Under the pieces are notes generated by a model. The model was not told the DNA's origin, ran no database searches, and saw only the letters and a list, made by a program, of their open reading frames with translations. A stretch of DNA of 64,000 bases, from positions 248,001 through 312,000 of the forward strand of contig NZ_JAFBBR010000001.1 of assembly GCF_016907295.1 (NCBI RefSeq). Direction: 5' to 3'. This document shows, one piece after another, positions 45,147 through 53,387 of this stretch. A program made the position numbers and the translations under genes. The number at the start of each line of letters is the position of its first letter. Positions within the stretch are counted from its first letter, which is position 1. The stretch is from Microbacterium dextranolyticum (GTDB lineage: Bacteria; Actinomycetota; Actinomycetes; Actinomycetales; Microbacteriaceae).

Positions 45147-46082
45147 ATGACCCTTCCTCCGCCCTCTGCGACCCTCGCCCTCGCGAGCGCCCGCAGTCCG
45201 CTCGACGGCCTCGCGGCGCTGGGGGAGCCCCTCGGCAGCGTGTTCTTCCAGCGGGCACTTCTGGGCGGAGGGCTGGTCGCCGTGCTGTGTGCGGTCGTGG
45301 GCACCTGGGTCGTCATCCGCGGCATGGCATTCCTCGGCGAGGCACTCGGCCACGGCATGCTGCCCGGCGTCGCGCTGGCGACGGTGATCGGATTCCCCGT
45401 GCTGCTCGGCGGCGCCGTGAGCGCCGTGGCGATGAGCCTCGGCGTCGGTGCGCTGCAGCGGCGCGGGCGGATGTCGTACGACACCAGCATCGGCCTGCTG
45501 TTCGTCGCGATGCTCGCCGCCGGCGTCATCATCGTGTCGCACTCGGGAAGCTTCGCCACCGATGTGTCGACGATCCTGTTCGGCGAGATCCTCGCGATCG
45601 GCACGGGCGACCTCGTCGTGCTCGCCGTCGCGACCGTGCTCGGCCTGGTCGTCGCCGCGCTCGCTCATCGCCCGCTCGTCGCGCTCGCCGTCGACCCGCG
45701 CGTCGCCGCGACGCTCGGTCTGCGTCCGCGACTCGCACAGGGTGTTCTCGTCGGCCTCGTCACCCTCGCCGTCGTCGCGTCGTACCAGGCGGTCGGGTCG
45801 CTCCTCGTGGTCGGACTGCTGCTCGCACCTGCGGTGGCGGCGAGCCCGTGGACGACCCGCATCCCGACGCGGATGCTGCTGGCATCCGGTATCGGCATCA
45901 CCTCGGTCATCGGGGGGCTGTTCGTCTCGTGGTTCGCGGCGACGGCCGCCGGCGCGACCGTGGCTGCCGCGGCGATCGGCGCGGCAGCGATGTCGGCGGG
46001 CATCCACGCCGCGCGCGCGGGGTGGCTCGCGTGCCGAGAGCGTGCTGCAGACCGCCGGCCCGCGGCGATTCCCGTGTCCTGA
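45147..46082 (+). CDS. aztB: Zinc ABC transporter permease AztB
   Basis: ABC-3 family permease of 311 aa with about eight hydrophobic segments and the block GMAFLGEALGHGMLPGVALA. A later GLRPRLAQGVLVGLVTLAVVASYQAVGSLLVVGLLLAP run is typical. There is no clear ribosome site and TACGGT ends eight bases before the ATG, so the message may be leaderless. It begins a four-gene unit with the AztD-like and AztC genes. Confidence 0.9.
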   Translation: MTLPPPSATLALASARSPLDGLAALGEPLGSVFFQRALLGGGLVAVLCAVVGTWVVIRGMAFLGEALGHGMLPGVALATVIGFPVLLGGAVSAVAMSLGVGALQRRGRMSYDTSIGLLFVAMLAAGVIIVSHSGSFATDVSTILFGEILAIGTGDLVVLAVATVLGLVVAALAHRPLVALAVDPRVAATLGLRPRLAQGVLVGLVTLAVVASYQAVGSLLVVGLLLAPAVAASPWTTRIPTRMLLASGIGITSVIGGLFVSWFAATAAGATVAAAAIGAAAMSAGIHAARAGWLACRERAADRRPAAIPVS

Positions 46083-46132
46083 ACCTCATCGCCCCCCGCT
46101 GAGATCTCGTCCGACTCGACAGAAAGGCTCGC

Positions 46133-47398
46133 GTGCCCTCTCGACCCTCTGCCCCCTCGACCCTCTTCGCACTCGCTCTGGCGGCCCTCGTGCTGTCGGG
46201 ATGCGCCGGCGGCGCGCCGAGCCACGATGAGGCGTCTGCCCCGACGGACGCCCACGGCGCGCGCGCCGACGCCGTCGAGGCGGCCGAGCCGCAGCTCGCG
46301 CTGACGATGGTCACCGCCTCGGGCGCCGTGACCCAGCTCGATCTTCTCGACGAGAGCGTCCGCACCGTGGGCACGGTCGGCGCGCCCGCCTCGACCCACA
46401 CCGACGGGCGTTACCTCTTCGTCGGCACCGGCACGGGCGTCGACGTGGTCGACAGCGGCGTCTGGACCTGGGATCACGTCGACCACTTCCACTACTACCG
46501 GGCCGAGCCGCGCATCCTGGGCACGGTTCCCGGCACGGGCGCGGCGACGGTGGCGACCACGACCCAGTCCACATCCGGATCGACGGGGGTATTCTTCGCC
46601 GACTCGGGTGAGGCGGTGCTCGTCGACACCGAGGCGCTCTCGCGGGGCGAGGTCGTCGAACGCTTCCGACGGGCGGGAACACCTCATGCGGGGCTGGTGG
46701 TGCCCGTCGGCGCCTTCGCCCTTGTGTCCGAGCCTGCCGAGGCGTCCGACACGGCCGGCACCGACCGCGGCGAGGCCGACCGCGTCGTCGTCTACACCGA
46801 GGACGGTCGCGCGACCGGGCGCACAGAGCAGTGCCTGAAGGCACGGGGAACGATCACGACCCGGGTCGGCGCGGTGATCGGATGCGCCGACGGCGCGCTG
46901 CTGGCGACGGCCGACGACGCCGGGCCGACGATCCAACGCATTCCCTACCCCGCGGACGTCTCCGCCCCCGCGGCGACCGCCTTCGCCAACCGTGAGGGGC
47001 GGCCCGTCGTCGCGGCGCTGGCCGGAACGGATGCCGTGTGGCTGCTCGACACACGGGCGCGCGCGTGGACGCTCCTCCCCGCCCCGGCGCCGCTGGCCGC
47101 GGCCACCGCCGTCGACGACCAGAACGACCACGTCCTCGCGCTGGCCCGAGACGGGCGGCTGTTCGTGCTCGACGGCGCGAACGGCGGGGCCGTCCTCGCC
47201 GAGACCGAGCCCCTCCTCGCTGCGCCGCTCGGCGAGGCCGATCCGGCGCCGGTCCTCACCGTCGATCAGCACCGCGCGTACCTCGGGGGAGGGGGCCAGT
47301 CCCGCGTTCTCGAGATCGACTTCGCCGACGGTGCGCGCATCGCCCGCACGTTCGAGCAGGCGCAGCCGCTCGGCGGCTTCGCCGAGACGGGACTGTGA
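46133..47398 (+). CDS. AztD-like extracytoplasmic lipoprotein, first copy
   Basis: A 421-residue lipoprotein (lipobox LSGC) with a predicted beta-propeller of repeated short strands. A metal-binding-looking cluster DHVDHFHYYRAEPRILG is at about 115-130. It shares layout with AztD zinc chaperones, which hand zinc to AztC, but is clearly different from the copy downstream. The GTG start has GAAAGG upstream. Its stop overlaps aztC by 4 bases. The function is inferred from location and weak resemblance. Confidence 0.65.
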   Translation: MPSRPSAPSTLFALALAALVLSGCAGGAPSHDEASAPTDAHGARADAVEAAEPQLALTMVTASGAVTQLDLLDESVRTVGTVGAPASTHTDGRYLFVGTGTGVDVVDSGVWTWDHVDHFHYYRAEPRILGTVPGTGAATVATTTQSTSGSTGVFFADSGEAVLVDTEALSRGEVVERFRRAGTPHAGLVVPVGAFALVSEPAEASDTAGTDRGEADRVVVYTEDGRATGRTEQCLKARGTITTRVGAVIGCADGALLATADDAGPTIQRIPYPADVSAPAATAFANREGRPVVAALAGTDAVWLLDTRARAWTLLPAPAPLAAATAVDDQNDHVLALARDGRLFVLDGANGGAVLAETEPLLAAPLGEADPAPVLTVDQHRAYLGGGGQSRVLEIDFADGARIARTFEQAQPLGGFAETGL

Positions 47399-48321
47399 CC
47401 GTGCAGGGCATCCGCCGCACCGCGCTCGCCGCCGCGGCCGCCATCGCCACGTTCGTCGGCCTCATCGGGTGCGCCGCGGGTCCCGCCGACCGCCCGCTCG
47501 TCGTGGTCTCGACCAACATCCTCGGCGACGTCGTCGGCCAGCTCGCGGGTGATCAGGTCGAGGTGCTGACCCTCATGAAACCCAACGCCGACCCGCACTC
47601 GTTCGAGATCTCGGCGCGCGAGGCCGCGCGGATGCGTGCGGCCGACCTGCTGGTCTCGAACGGACTGGGCCTCGAAGAGGGACTGCAGAAGCACCTCGAC
47701 GCCGCCGCGGACGAAGGTGTCCGCACCTTCGTCGCCGGGGATGCCATCGACGTGCTCGACTACGCGGAGGGCGACGCGGCCGGCACGGCGGATCCGCACT
47801 TCTGGACCGATCCGGCGCGGATGCGCGCCGTGGTGGATGCCCTCGAACCGGCCCTCGCCGCCATCGACGGCATCGACGGTGCCCGCCTGCACGCGGCGAC
47901 GGAGGGCTATCGAGGACGGCTCGCGAGCCTCGATGAGGAGATGACGACGGCGTTCGAGGCGATCCCGGCGGCGCAGCGTGCGCTCATCACCAACCACCAC
48001 GTCTTCGGATACCTCGCCGACCGATTCGGATTCGCCGTCGTCGGCGCCGCGATCCCCGGCGGCACCACACTGGCCGCACCCTCCGCGTCGGACCTCGCCG
48101 AGCTCGTCTCGGCCATCGAGACGAGCGGCGTGCGCACGATCTTCGCAGAGTCATCGTCGCCCGACCGGCTCGTGCGCGCGCTCGCCGACGAAGCCGACCT
48201 GCACGTCGACGTCGTCGAGCTGTACACCGAGTCGCTCACCGACCGGGGCGGCGAGGCCCCCGACTACCTGACCATGATGCGCGTCAACACGGAGCGCATC
48301 GCCCGCGGGCTCTCGCCCTGA
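47395..48321 (+). CDS. aztC: Zinc-binding lipoprotein AztC
   Basis: Cluster A-I substrate-binding protein of 308 aa with lipobox LIGC. Zinc-ligand regions are DPHSFEIS, TADPHFWTDP, TNHHVFGYLADRFGF and the aspartate/serine loop in FAESSS. It is a paralogue of the ZnuA at 6570 but longer and with a second His block. The GTG start overlaps the preceding stop. GTG 47401 is an alternative. Confidence 0.9.
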   Translation: MTVQGIRRTALAAAAAIATFVGLIGCAAGPADRPLVVVSTNILGDVVGQLAGDQVEVLTLMKPNADPHSFEISAREAARMRAADLLVSNGLGLEEGLQKHLDAAADEGVRTFVAGDAIDVLDYAEGDAAGTADPHFWTDPARMRAVVDALEPALAAIDGIDGARLHAATEGYRGRLASLDEEMTTAFEAIPAAQRALITNHHVFGYLADRFGFAVVGAAIPGGTTLAAPSASDLAELVSAIETSGVRTIFAESSSPDRLVRALADEADLHVDVVELYTESLTDRGGEAPDYLTMMRVNTERIARGLSP

Positions 48322-48350
48322 GCGTCCGCACGCCACCGAAAGAGGAGAAC

Positions 48351-49610
48351 ATGCACGAATCCCCCATCCGTACGCCCGCCGCGGGTGCCGCCGGCGCCCC
48401 GCCGAGGCGCATCGCCGCCGTCGCCGCGCTCGTCGTCGGCACCGCTCTCGCCGTCGCCGGCTGCGCGGCGCCCGCCGCGGATGCCCCGGCATCCGACACC
48501 GCCTCATCGCCCGCGAGCGCGGCGGCAGACGGCGAGGGGCGCATCGCCGTCTCGTACGCGGGAGGCATCCTCGTGCTCGATGCTGACACGCTCGAGACGC
48601 TCGCCGACGTCGACTCCGAGCAGTTCACCCGGCTGAACCCGGCGGGCGATGACCGCCATGTGCTGGTCACCACGAGTCGCGGGTTCCAGGTGCTCGACAC
48701 CGGAGCGGGCGGCGCGGGCGAGGCCCGGCTCACCGACCTCGTCTTCGAGGCGCCGAAGGCGGGGCACGTCGTCCGACACGGCGGAAAGACGATCCTCTAC
48801 TCCGACGGCACGAGCGACACCACCGTGTTCGAGACGGCGGCGCTCGCCTCCTCGCCGGGCAGCCTTCCGCCGGTGCAGGTCACCCCGGGCGTCGAGGCGC
48901 ACCACGGCGTCTCGATCGTGCTCGAGGACGGCACGTTCCTCACCACCGTCGGCGGCGCCTCGGGTCGTACGGGCATCTCGGTCGCCGATGCCTCCGGCGC
49001 TCAGATCGCCCGCAACGACCAGTGCCCGGGCGTGCACGGCGAGGGCACGGCGCTCGGCGAGGCGGTCGTCTTCGGCTGCGAGAACGGCGCCCTGCTCTAC
49101 CGTTCCGGCGAGATCGTGAAGCTCGACGCCCCCGACCAGCCCTACGGGCGCATGGGCAACGCGTACGTCAGCGAGACGAGCCCGATCGTCGTCGGCGACT
49201 ACAAGAACGACCCCGATGCCGAGGGGTACCTGCTGAATGCGGTCACCCTGATCGACACGAAGGCCGCGACGCTGAAGGTCGTCGACCTGCCGAAGGATGT
49301 CGCCTACACGTTCCGCGACGTGGCGCGCGGCCCCGGCGACCTCGCCTACATCCTCGCCAGCGACGGCGCCGTGCACGTGCTCGACCCCGCGACCGGGCAG
49401 ATCACGAAGCGACTCCCGGTGATCGCCCCGTGGCAGGGCCCGGCGCAATGGCAGGATGCGCACCCGGCGATCGTCGTGTCGGGGAGCACGGCCTACGTGA
49501 CCGAGCCTGCGACGAAGAGCATCCACGCCGTGGACCTCACCACGGGCGCGGTGCGCGCGACCGGCACGCTGAAGGCGGCACCCAACGAGATCGCCCTCGC
49601 GATGGGCTGA
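48351..49610 (+). CDS. aztD: Zinc metallochaperone AztD
   Basis: A 419-residue lipoprotein (lipobox VAGC) forming a seven-blade-type propeller. Histidine positions typical of AztD occur in HVVRHGGKTILYSDG, VEAHHGVSIVLEDG, CPGVHGEG and DAHPAIVVSG. AztD gives zinc to AztC in the cell envelope. GAGGAG lies before the ATG. It ends the operon and is followed by a perfect terminator. Two cysteines (QCPG and GCEN) could form a disulphide. Confidence 0.85.
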   Translation: MHESPIRTPAAGAAGAPPRRIAAVAALVVGTALAVAGCAAPAADAPASDTASSPASAAADGEGRIAVSYAGGILVLDADTLETLADVDSEQFTRLNPAGDDRHVLVTTSRGFQVLDTGAGGAGEARLTDLVFEAPKAGHVVRHGGKTILYSDGTSDTTVFETAALASSPGSLPPVQVTPGVEAHHGVSIVLEDGTFLTTVGGASGRTGISVADASGAQIARNDQCPGVHGEGTALGEAVVFGCENGALLYRSGEIVKLDAPDQPYGRMGNAYVSETSPIVVGDYKNDPDAEGYLLNAVTLIDTKAATLKVVDLPKDVAYTFRDVARGPGDLAYILASDGAVHVLDPATGQITKRLPVIAPWQGPAQWQDAHPAIVVSGSTAYVTEPATKSIHAVDLTTGAVRATGTLKAAPNEIALAMG

Positions 49611-49619
49611 GCGGGTCTC

Positions 49620-49661
49620 GGTTCGGGAGGTCGATTCCGGTACGGTTCGACCTCCCGAACC
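49620..49661 (+). terminator. aztBCD operon terminator
   Basis: A perfect 15-bp stem, GGTTCGGGAGGTCGA (49620-49634) with 49647-49661, ten bases after the aztD stop. Confidence 0.88.
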
Positions 49662-49698
49662 CCGAAAGCGTGCCGAGGGATGCCGCGCTGAGGCATCC

Positions 49699-49733
49699 GG
49701 GGGAGCGCGCGACGTGGCGCCGCGCGCTCCCCC
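49699..49733 (-). terminator. Terminator of the small membrane protein gene
   Basis: GGGGGAGCGCGCG (49699-49711) pairs with 49721-49733, 33 bases beyond the stop of the reverse-strand gene at 49766. Confidence 0.75.
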
Positions 49734-49765
49734 GGCCGCGCGCTCCGCTGCCGCGGGTCGTCGGG

Positions 49766-50014
49766 TCAGTTCCCGACGTGCCCGCGGTGCTCGCCGCGGT
49801 GCTCGAACGAGCTGAGCGCGATGGGAAGGGCGACCGCGAGAGACACCAGAAGGATGCCTGCGACAAACACGAGTCCCTCGAGCCCGGGGACGGTGGCGGC
49901 GTACCCCATCAGGCCCATGCCGCCGAGGAACAACACCAGATACAGCACGAACACGATCCGCATCTCCCTGTTCTGCGGGCGCTCGCGCGAGTCGCGAGGC
50001 TGAAGCCCGCTCAT
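49766..50014 (-). CDS. Small two-helix membrane protein
   Basis: An 82-residue protein with two hydrophobic segments (MRIVFVLYLVLFLGGMGLMGY and LVFVAGILLVSLAVALPIAL) separated by a short loop. It has a basic N-terminus and a His-containing tail (EHRGEHRGH). The start ATG 50014 follows an AT-rich promoter holding a 16-bp palindrome. I do not recognise the family. Its own operator suggests a regulated function. Confidence 0.65.
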   Translation of the reverse strand: MSGLQPRDSRERPQNREMRIVFVLYLVLFLGGMGLMGYAATVPGLEGLVFVAGILLVSLAVALPIALSSFEHRGEHRGHVGN

Positions 50015-50038
50015 ACGCACGATGATTCGCGCATAGAT

Positions 50039-50054
50039 ACTTAGTGTACTAAGT
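50039..50054 (-). promoter_or_regulatory. Palindromic operator, MarR-like
   Basis: ACTTAG-TGTA-CTAAGT is a perfect 16-bp palindrome 25 bases before the small membrane protein gene. It sits between a TTTACT-like -35 and a TATCTA/CTATGC -10 on the minus strand. The TTAGTNNACTAA core resembles MarR-family sites. No regulator gene is adjacent. Confidence 0.6.
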
Positions 50055-50093
50055 AAAGCGCCGAGCGACAATCCCCACCGCGCGGCGTCAGGG

Positions 50094-51053
50094 TCAGCGG
50101 GTCGAGTGCCGGGCACGCTCCGCGAGGTCTGCGAGGCCGTCGCGGTCAAGGCCCGGGTGACCATGCAGGATCGCCACCTCATCGGTCGGCAGGTCGGCGA
50201 CTCCCCACAGGGCGCCCGCGAGCCCGCCGGCGATGGCGGCGACGGTGTCGGAGTCTCCCGAGCGCACCGCGAGGTCGAGGCATGCGCGCGTGCTTGTCGC
50301 GTGACCGACAGCGCTCCACGCGGCACGAAGGGCGTCGACGCTGTAGCCCGAGTTCGCGAAGTCCCACGGCATGAGGCCGTCGGCGGCGTCGCGCTGCAGA
50401 CGCTCCGTCCACACTGCTCGTCGCTCGGCACTCAACTGGGCGAGCCCGCGGTCGAGAGTAGGGCCCTCGCCCCGCCCGTCGCGTAGTACGGCCGTGATCG
50501 CCACGGTCCAGATCACGCAGGACTCCTCCGAGTCCTGGCCCGGGTGGGTGAGCGCCGAGACGGCGCGCGCGACCGCCGCGACCTCGTCGTCGGCGCGATC
50601 CTGCAGAGCGATCGCGACGGCGTGCGTGCGCATGAGAGAGCCGTTACCACTCGAGCCCGTGGTCTCGAACGCCCGCCGAGCGGCTGTGCGGGCGGCATCC
50701 GCCAGCACCGCGTCGTCGTCCGACGCGCCCACGCTTCGACGCACGTCGCCGATCACGCGGGCGGTCTGGTTGCCGATGTCTTTGGTGACGAGGGCCCACT
50801 CCATCCAGTGGCGGAAGGCGTGCCCCTGCGCGTCGTCGGATGCCAGGTCGAGCCCACGCGCCGCCGCCTCGAGCAGGGGAATGGCCATCGCGGTGTCGTC
50901 GGTCCACTCGCCGCGCTCCCACATCGCGTTCGCGTGCAGCTCGATGGGCTGGGGAGGCAGGACGATGGGGATGAACTCGTACGGTGCGCCGAGAGCGTCC
51001 CCGTAGGCGGATGCGAGGGCGACGTCCTGTCCCGTGGTCATGGTGTCCATCAT
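50094..51053 (-). CDS. ADP-ribosylglycohydrolase family protein
   Basis: DraG/ARH-type hydrolase of 319 aa that removes ADP-ribose from proteins or small molecules. Metal-site motifs are GDALGAPYE, WTDDTAMA, NGSLMR and, late, DSDTVAAIAGGLAGALWG. The first ATG gives MMDTMTT; the fifth codon (51041) is an equally good start. It stands alone. The substrate is unknown. Confidence 0.87.
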   Translation of the reverse strand: MMDTMTTGQDVALASAYGDALGAPYEFIPIVLPPQPIELHANAMWERGEWTDDTAMAIPLLEAAARGLDLASDDAQGHAFRHWMEWALVTKDIGNQTARVIGDVRRSVGASDDDAVLADAARTAARRAFETTGSSGNGSLMRTHAVAIALQDRADDEVAAVARAVSALTHPGQDSEESCVIWTVAITAVLRDGRGEGPTLDRGLAQLSAERRAVWTERLQRDAADGLMPWDFANSGYSVDALRAAWSAVGHATSTRACLDLAVRSGDSDTVAAIAGGLAGALWGVADLPTDEVAILHGHPGLDRDGLADLAERARHSTR

Positions 51054-51110
51054 CGCCCGTGGGGAACAGGGTGGCGGGGTCGTCGCGTCGGCGCGCTTCC
51101 TCGCGCCGAA

Positions 51111-51139
51111 ACAAAAACCCCCGGTCTGACCGGGGGTTT
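51111..51139 (-). terminator. tRNA-Gly terminator
   Basis: AAACCCCCGGT pairs with ACCGGGGGTTT (51115-51125 and 51129-51139) around a 3-base loop. A T-run on the minus strand follows (51111-51117). It lies just after the tRNA 3' end. Confidence 0.88.
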
Positions 51140-51145
51140 CTCGTA

Positions 51146-51219
51146 TGGAGGGGCTGACGGGAATCGAACCCGCGCTGTCTGCTTGGGAAGCAGAAGTTCT
51201 GCCATTGAACTACAGCCCC
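51146..51219 (-). tRNA. tRNA-Gly (anticodon CCC)
   Basis: A 74-base cloverleaf on the minus strand with encoded CCA. The acceptor stem begins GGGGCTG, the D-arm is TAGTTCAATGGCAGAAC, the anticodon stem TCTGC/GCAGA holds loop TTCCCAA, and the T-loop is GGTTCGATTCC. The three middle loop bases read CCC, which decodes GGG. Confidence 0.95.
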
Positions 51220-51430
51220 GTGGCGCGACGACGATTCGGCGCGACATCCTCAGCATACCGGGCGCGCTACGGGCAATGTCGCATCGCCGAACCTCACATC
51301 GACCCCACACCCCGGCGACCTCGCGCGACGTCCCGGCGTATGCGTCGTCGTGCGACGGTTTCTTTCGTCCTGTTGCACTCCGTGTCGTGTGACGTTTCAT
51401 CACGTCGCCTCGGCGGGGGACGCTGAGTCA

Positions 51431-52285
51431 ATGCCGCACCTCATCGATGTCGCCGAACTGCGCGCGCAGCTCGCCGGCGCGCGTCCGGTGCGACTTCTCG
51501 ACGTGCGGTGGCGACTCGATCTGCCCGAGGGACGCCCGGCATATCTCGCGGCGCATCTGCCGAACGCCGTGTACGTCGACCTCGAGCGAGAGCTGGCGAG
51601 ACCGGGGCATCCGGAACAGGGCCGCCTTCCGCTGCCGCAGCGCGACGACCTCGAGCGCGCGGCACGACGCTGGGGGCTCGACGACGGCGACGTCGTTGTG
51701 GCCTACGACGACAACGCCTCGGTCGCCGCCGCGCGGGCGTGGTGGCTGCTGCGCCCGCGCGGCGTCGACATCCGGGTGCTCGACGGAGGCATCCGCGCGT
51801 GGATCGCGCAGGGCCTGCCCGTCGGCCGGGGCGACCACGTGGCGGTGCCGGGAACCGTGCGGCTCGGCGACGTCGGCCCCCGTGTCGCAGAGATCGAGGA
51901 TGCCGCGAGAGCCCCGTACCAAGGGACGCTGATCGACGTGCGCGCCCCCGAGCACTACCGTGGCAGCGCCGGCGGGGCCGACCCGGTGTCGGGGCACATC
52001 CCCGGCGCGATCAACCTGCCGACCGCGACGCACATCGCCGAGGACGGACGATTCCGCGATGCCGAACGGGTGCGGGCGGCGCTGCACGAACGCGGCATCG
52101 CTCCGGGGGACGACGTCGTGATCTACTGCGGCGCGGGGGTCGCCTCGGCGCACTCGGCGCTCGCGCTCGCGACCGCCGGCGTCACCGCCTCGGTCTACGC
52201 CGGGTCATGGAGCCAGTGGTCGCGCGACCCCGAGCGGCCGGTGGCGGTCGGCCCCACCCCGGAAGGCGTGTTCCAGGGCTGGTGA
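51431..52285 (+). CDS. sseA: Two-domain rhodanese, thiosulfate/3-mercaptopyruvate sulfurtransferase
   Basis: Sulfurtransferase of 284 aa with two rhodanese domains. The first (about 1-135, ending near DGGIRAWIAQGLP) is inactive. The second carries Cys233 in YCGAGVAS, and the SGHIPGAINLPTA block precedes it. The CGAGV loop is nearer the 3-mercaptopyruvate form than the thiosulfate form CRKGV. ATG 51431 starts the conserved part. Longer in-frame starts lack support. Confidence 0.9.
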   Translation: MPHLIDVAELRAQLAGARPVRLLDVRWRLDLPEGRPAYLAAHLPNAVYVDLERELARPGHPEQGRLPLPQRDDLERAARRWGLDDGDVVVAYDDNASVAAARAWWLLRPRGVDIRVLDGGIRAWIAQGLPVGRGDHVAVPGTVRLGDVGPRVAEIEDAARAPYQGTLIDVRAPEHYRGSAGGADPVSGHIPGAINLPTATHIAEDGRFRDAERVRAALHERGIAPGDDVVIYCGAGVASAHSALALATAGVTASVYAGSWSQWSRDPERPVAVGPTPEGVFQGW

Positions 52286-52321
52286 CCGCCCCCTGCGGCC
52301 ACGGTGCCACGGCGCGGCGCG

Positions 52322-53041
52322 TCAGAGCGGCGCCTGCACCGAGCTGAACCGCGTGCGCCGACGCAGGTGGAATCCGAGCCGCTCGTACGTGGCGATCGCC
52401 CCCGTGTTCGATGCCGCGGCATGCAGCAGCGCCCGATCGCCCCGCTCCTGGATGTGGAAGGCGACGTCGAGCACGAGCCTGGACGCGAGTCCCTGACGGC
52501 GGTGACCCTCGTCGACCGCGACGGCGCTGATCTCGGTCCATCCCTGGGGGTGCAGCCGCTCACCGGCCATGGCGACGAGACGCCCGCCGCGACGGATGCC
52601 GATGTAGCGCCCCAACTCGATCGTGCGGGGTCGGAACGGGCCTGGTTGATTCCGCTCCACGAGCGCCAGCATCTCGGGCACGTCGCCCTCGTCGAGGACG
52701 ACCGCATCGGCATCGGGACGCGTCTGCAGAGCCGGCGTCTCGACGAGCTGCACACCCTCGGCGCCGCCGAGCACCGTCCAGCCGGCGGGCGCCTCGCCCT
52801 CGAAGCCCGAGGCGCCGAAGCTCTCGCCCGGCTCGAGGATCTCGCGAAGGGCATCCCACACCGCGGGCTCGTCCCACGAGCGCACGGCGACGAACGGCGA
52901 CACGTCCTCGGGATAGCGGCGTGCGAGATCGCCGCCGATCGCGAACGCCGCGTGCGGACCCGTCAGCGACGACCAGGGAGCGTTGTCGAGCACGCTCTCG
53001 TGCGCGTGCGGCGGGCGGGCGACGGGCTCGGCGGAGGTCAT
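52322..53041 (-). CDS. GNAT family N-acetyltransferase
   Basis: A 239-residue protein. The C-terminal half is a GNAT (FR47-like) domain with the acetyl-CoA loop VAVDEGHRRQGLASRLV and the end NTGAIATYERLGFHLRRRT. The N-terminal half is not recognisable and may bind substrate. The start ATG is preceded by a GNAT-free extension of the frame that I reject. Its upstream region contains paired repeats (53111-53189). Confidence 0.85.
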   Translation of the reverse strand: MTSAEPVARPPHAHESVLDNAPWSSLTGPHAAFAIGGDLARRYPEDVSPFVAVRSWDEPAVWDALREILEPGESFGASGFEGEAPAGWTVLGGAEGVQLVETPALQTRPDADAVVLDEGDVPEMLALVERNQPGPFRPRTIELGRYIGIRRGGRLVAMAGERLHPQGWTEISAVAVDEGHRRQGLASRLVLDVAFHIQERGDRALLHAAASNTGAIATYERLGFHLRRRTRFSSVQAPL

Positions 53042-53387
53042 TCGTCCACTGTCGGCGTTCGCGACGACGAACGCAAAGCGCACGGGCCGCACTGACATCA
53101 CATCTGGCGCACGAAGTCCGCAGGATGTGACGAAGTCCGCACTGATTGCGGGGGTTTGGTGCGGAGTTCGTGACGATCTGCGGAGTTCGCGGGCCGACCG
53201 ACCGCAGGAGCCACGCCGGCGGCCCATCGGAGCAGGTCTCCCCGGGCGATTGAGCGGCCCGGCGTCCAGGCGCTTCTCGGGGGGAGCCAGGTAGAGGACG
53301 CAATCGCGAGAGCAGTGAGCCGTCCCGAGGGATGCCGCGCCGACGGATGCCGCGAGGCCCGGCCCCGCTCGGCGCGGCCGCCCGCGC
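53042..53387. repeat. Gap with paired direct and inverted repeats
   Basis: ACGAAGTCCGCA occurs at 53111 and 53130. Its near reverse complement TGCGGAGTTCG(T) occurs at 53160 and 53179. The two direct pairs have equal 19-base periods and face each other. This could be a four-site operator or a cruciform. The rest of the gap shows no gene. Confidence 0.7.
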
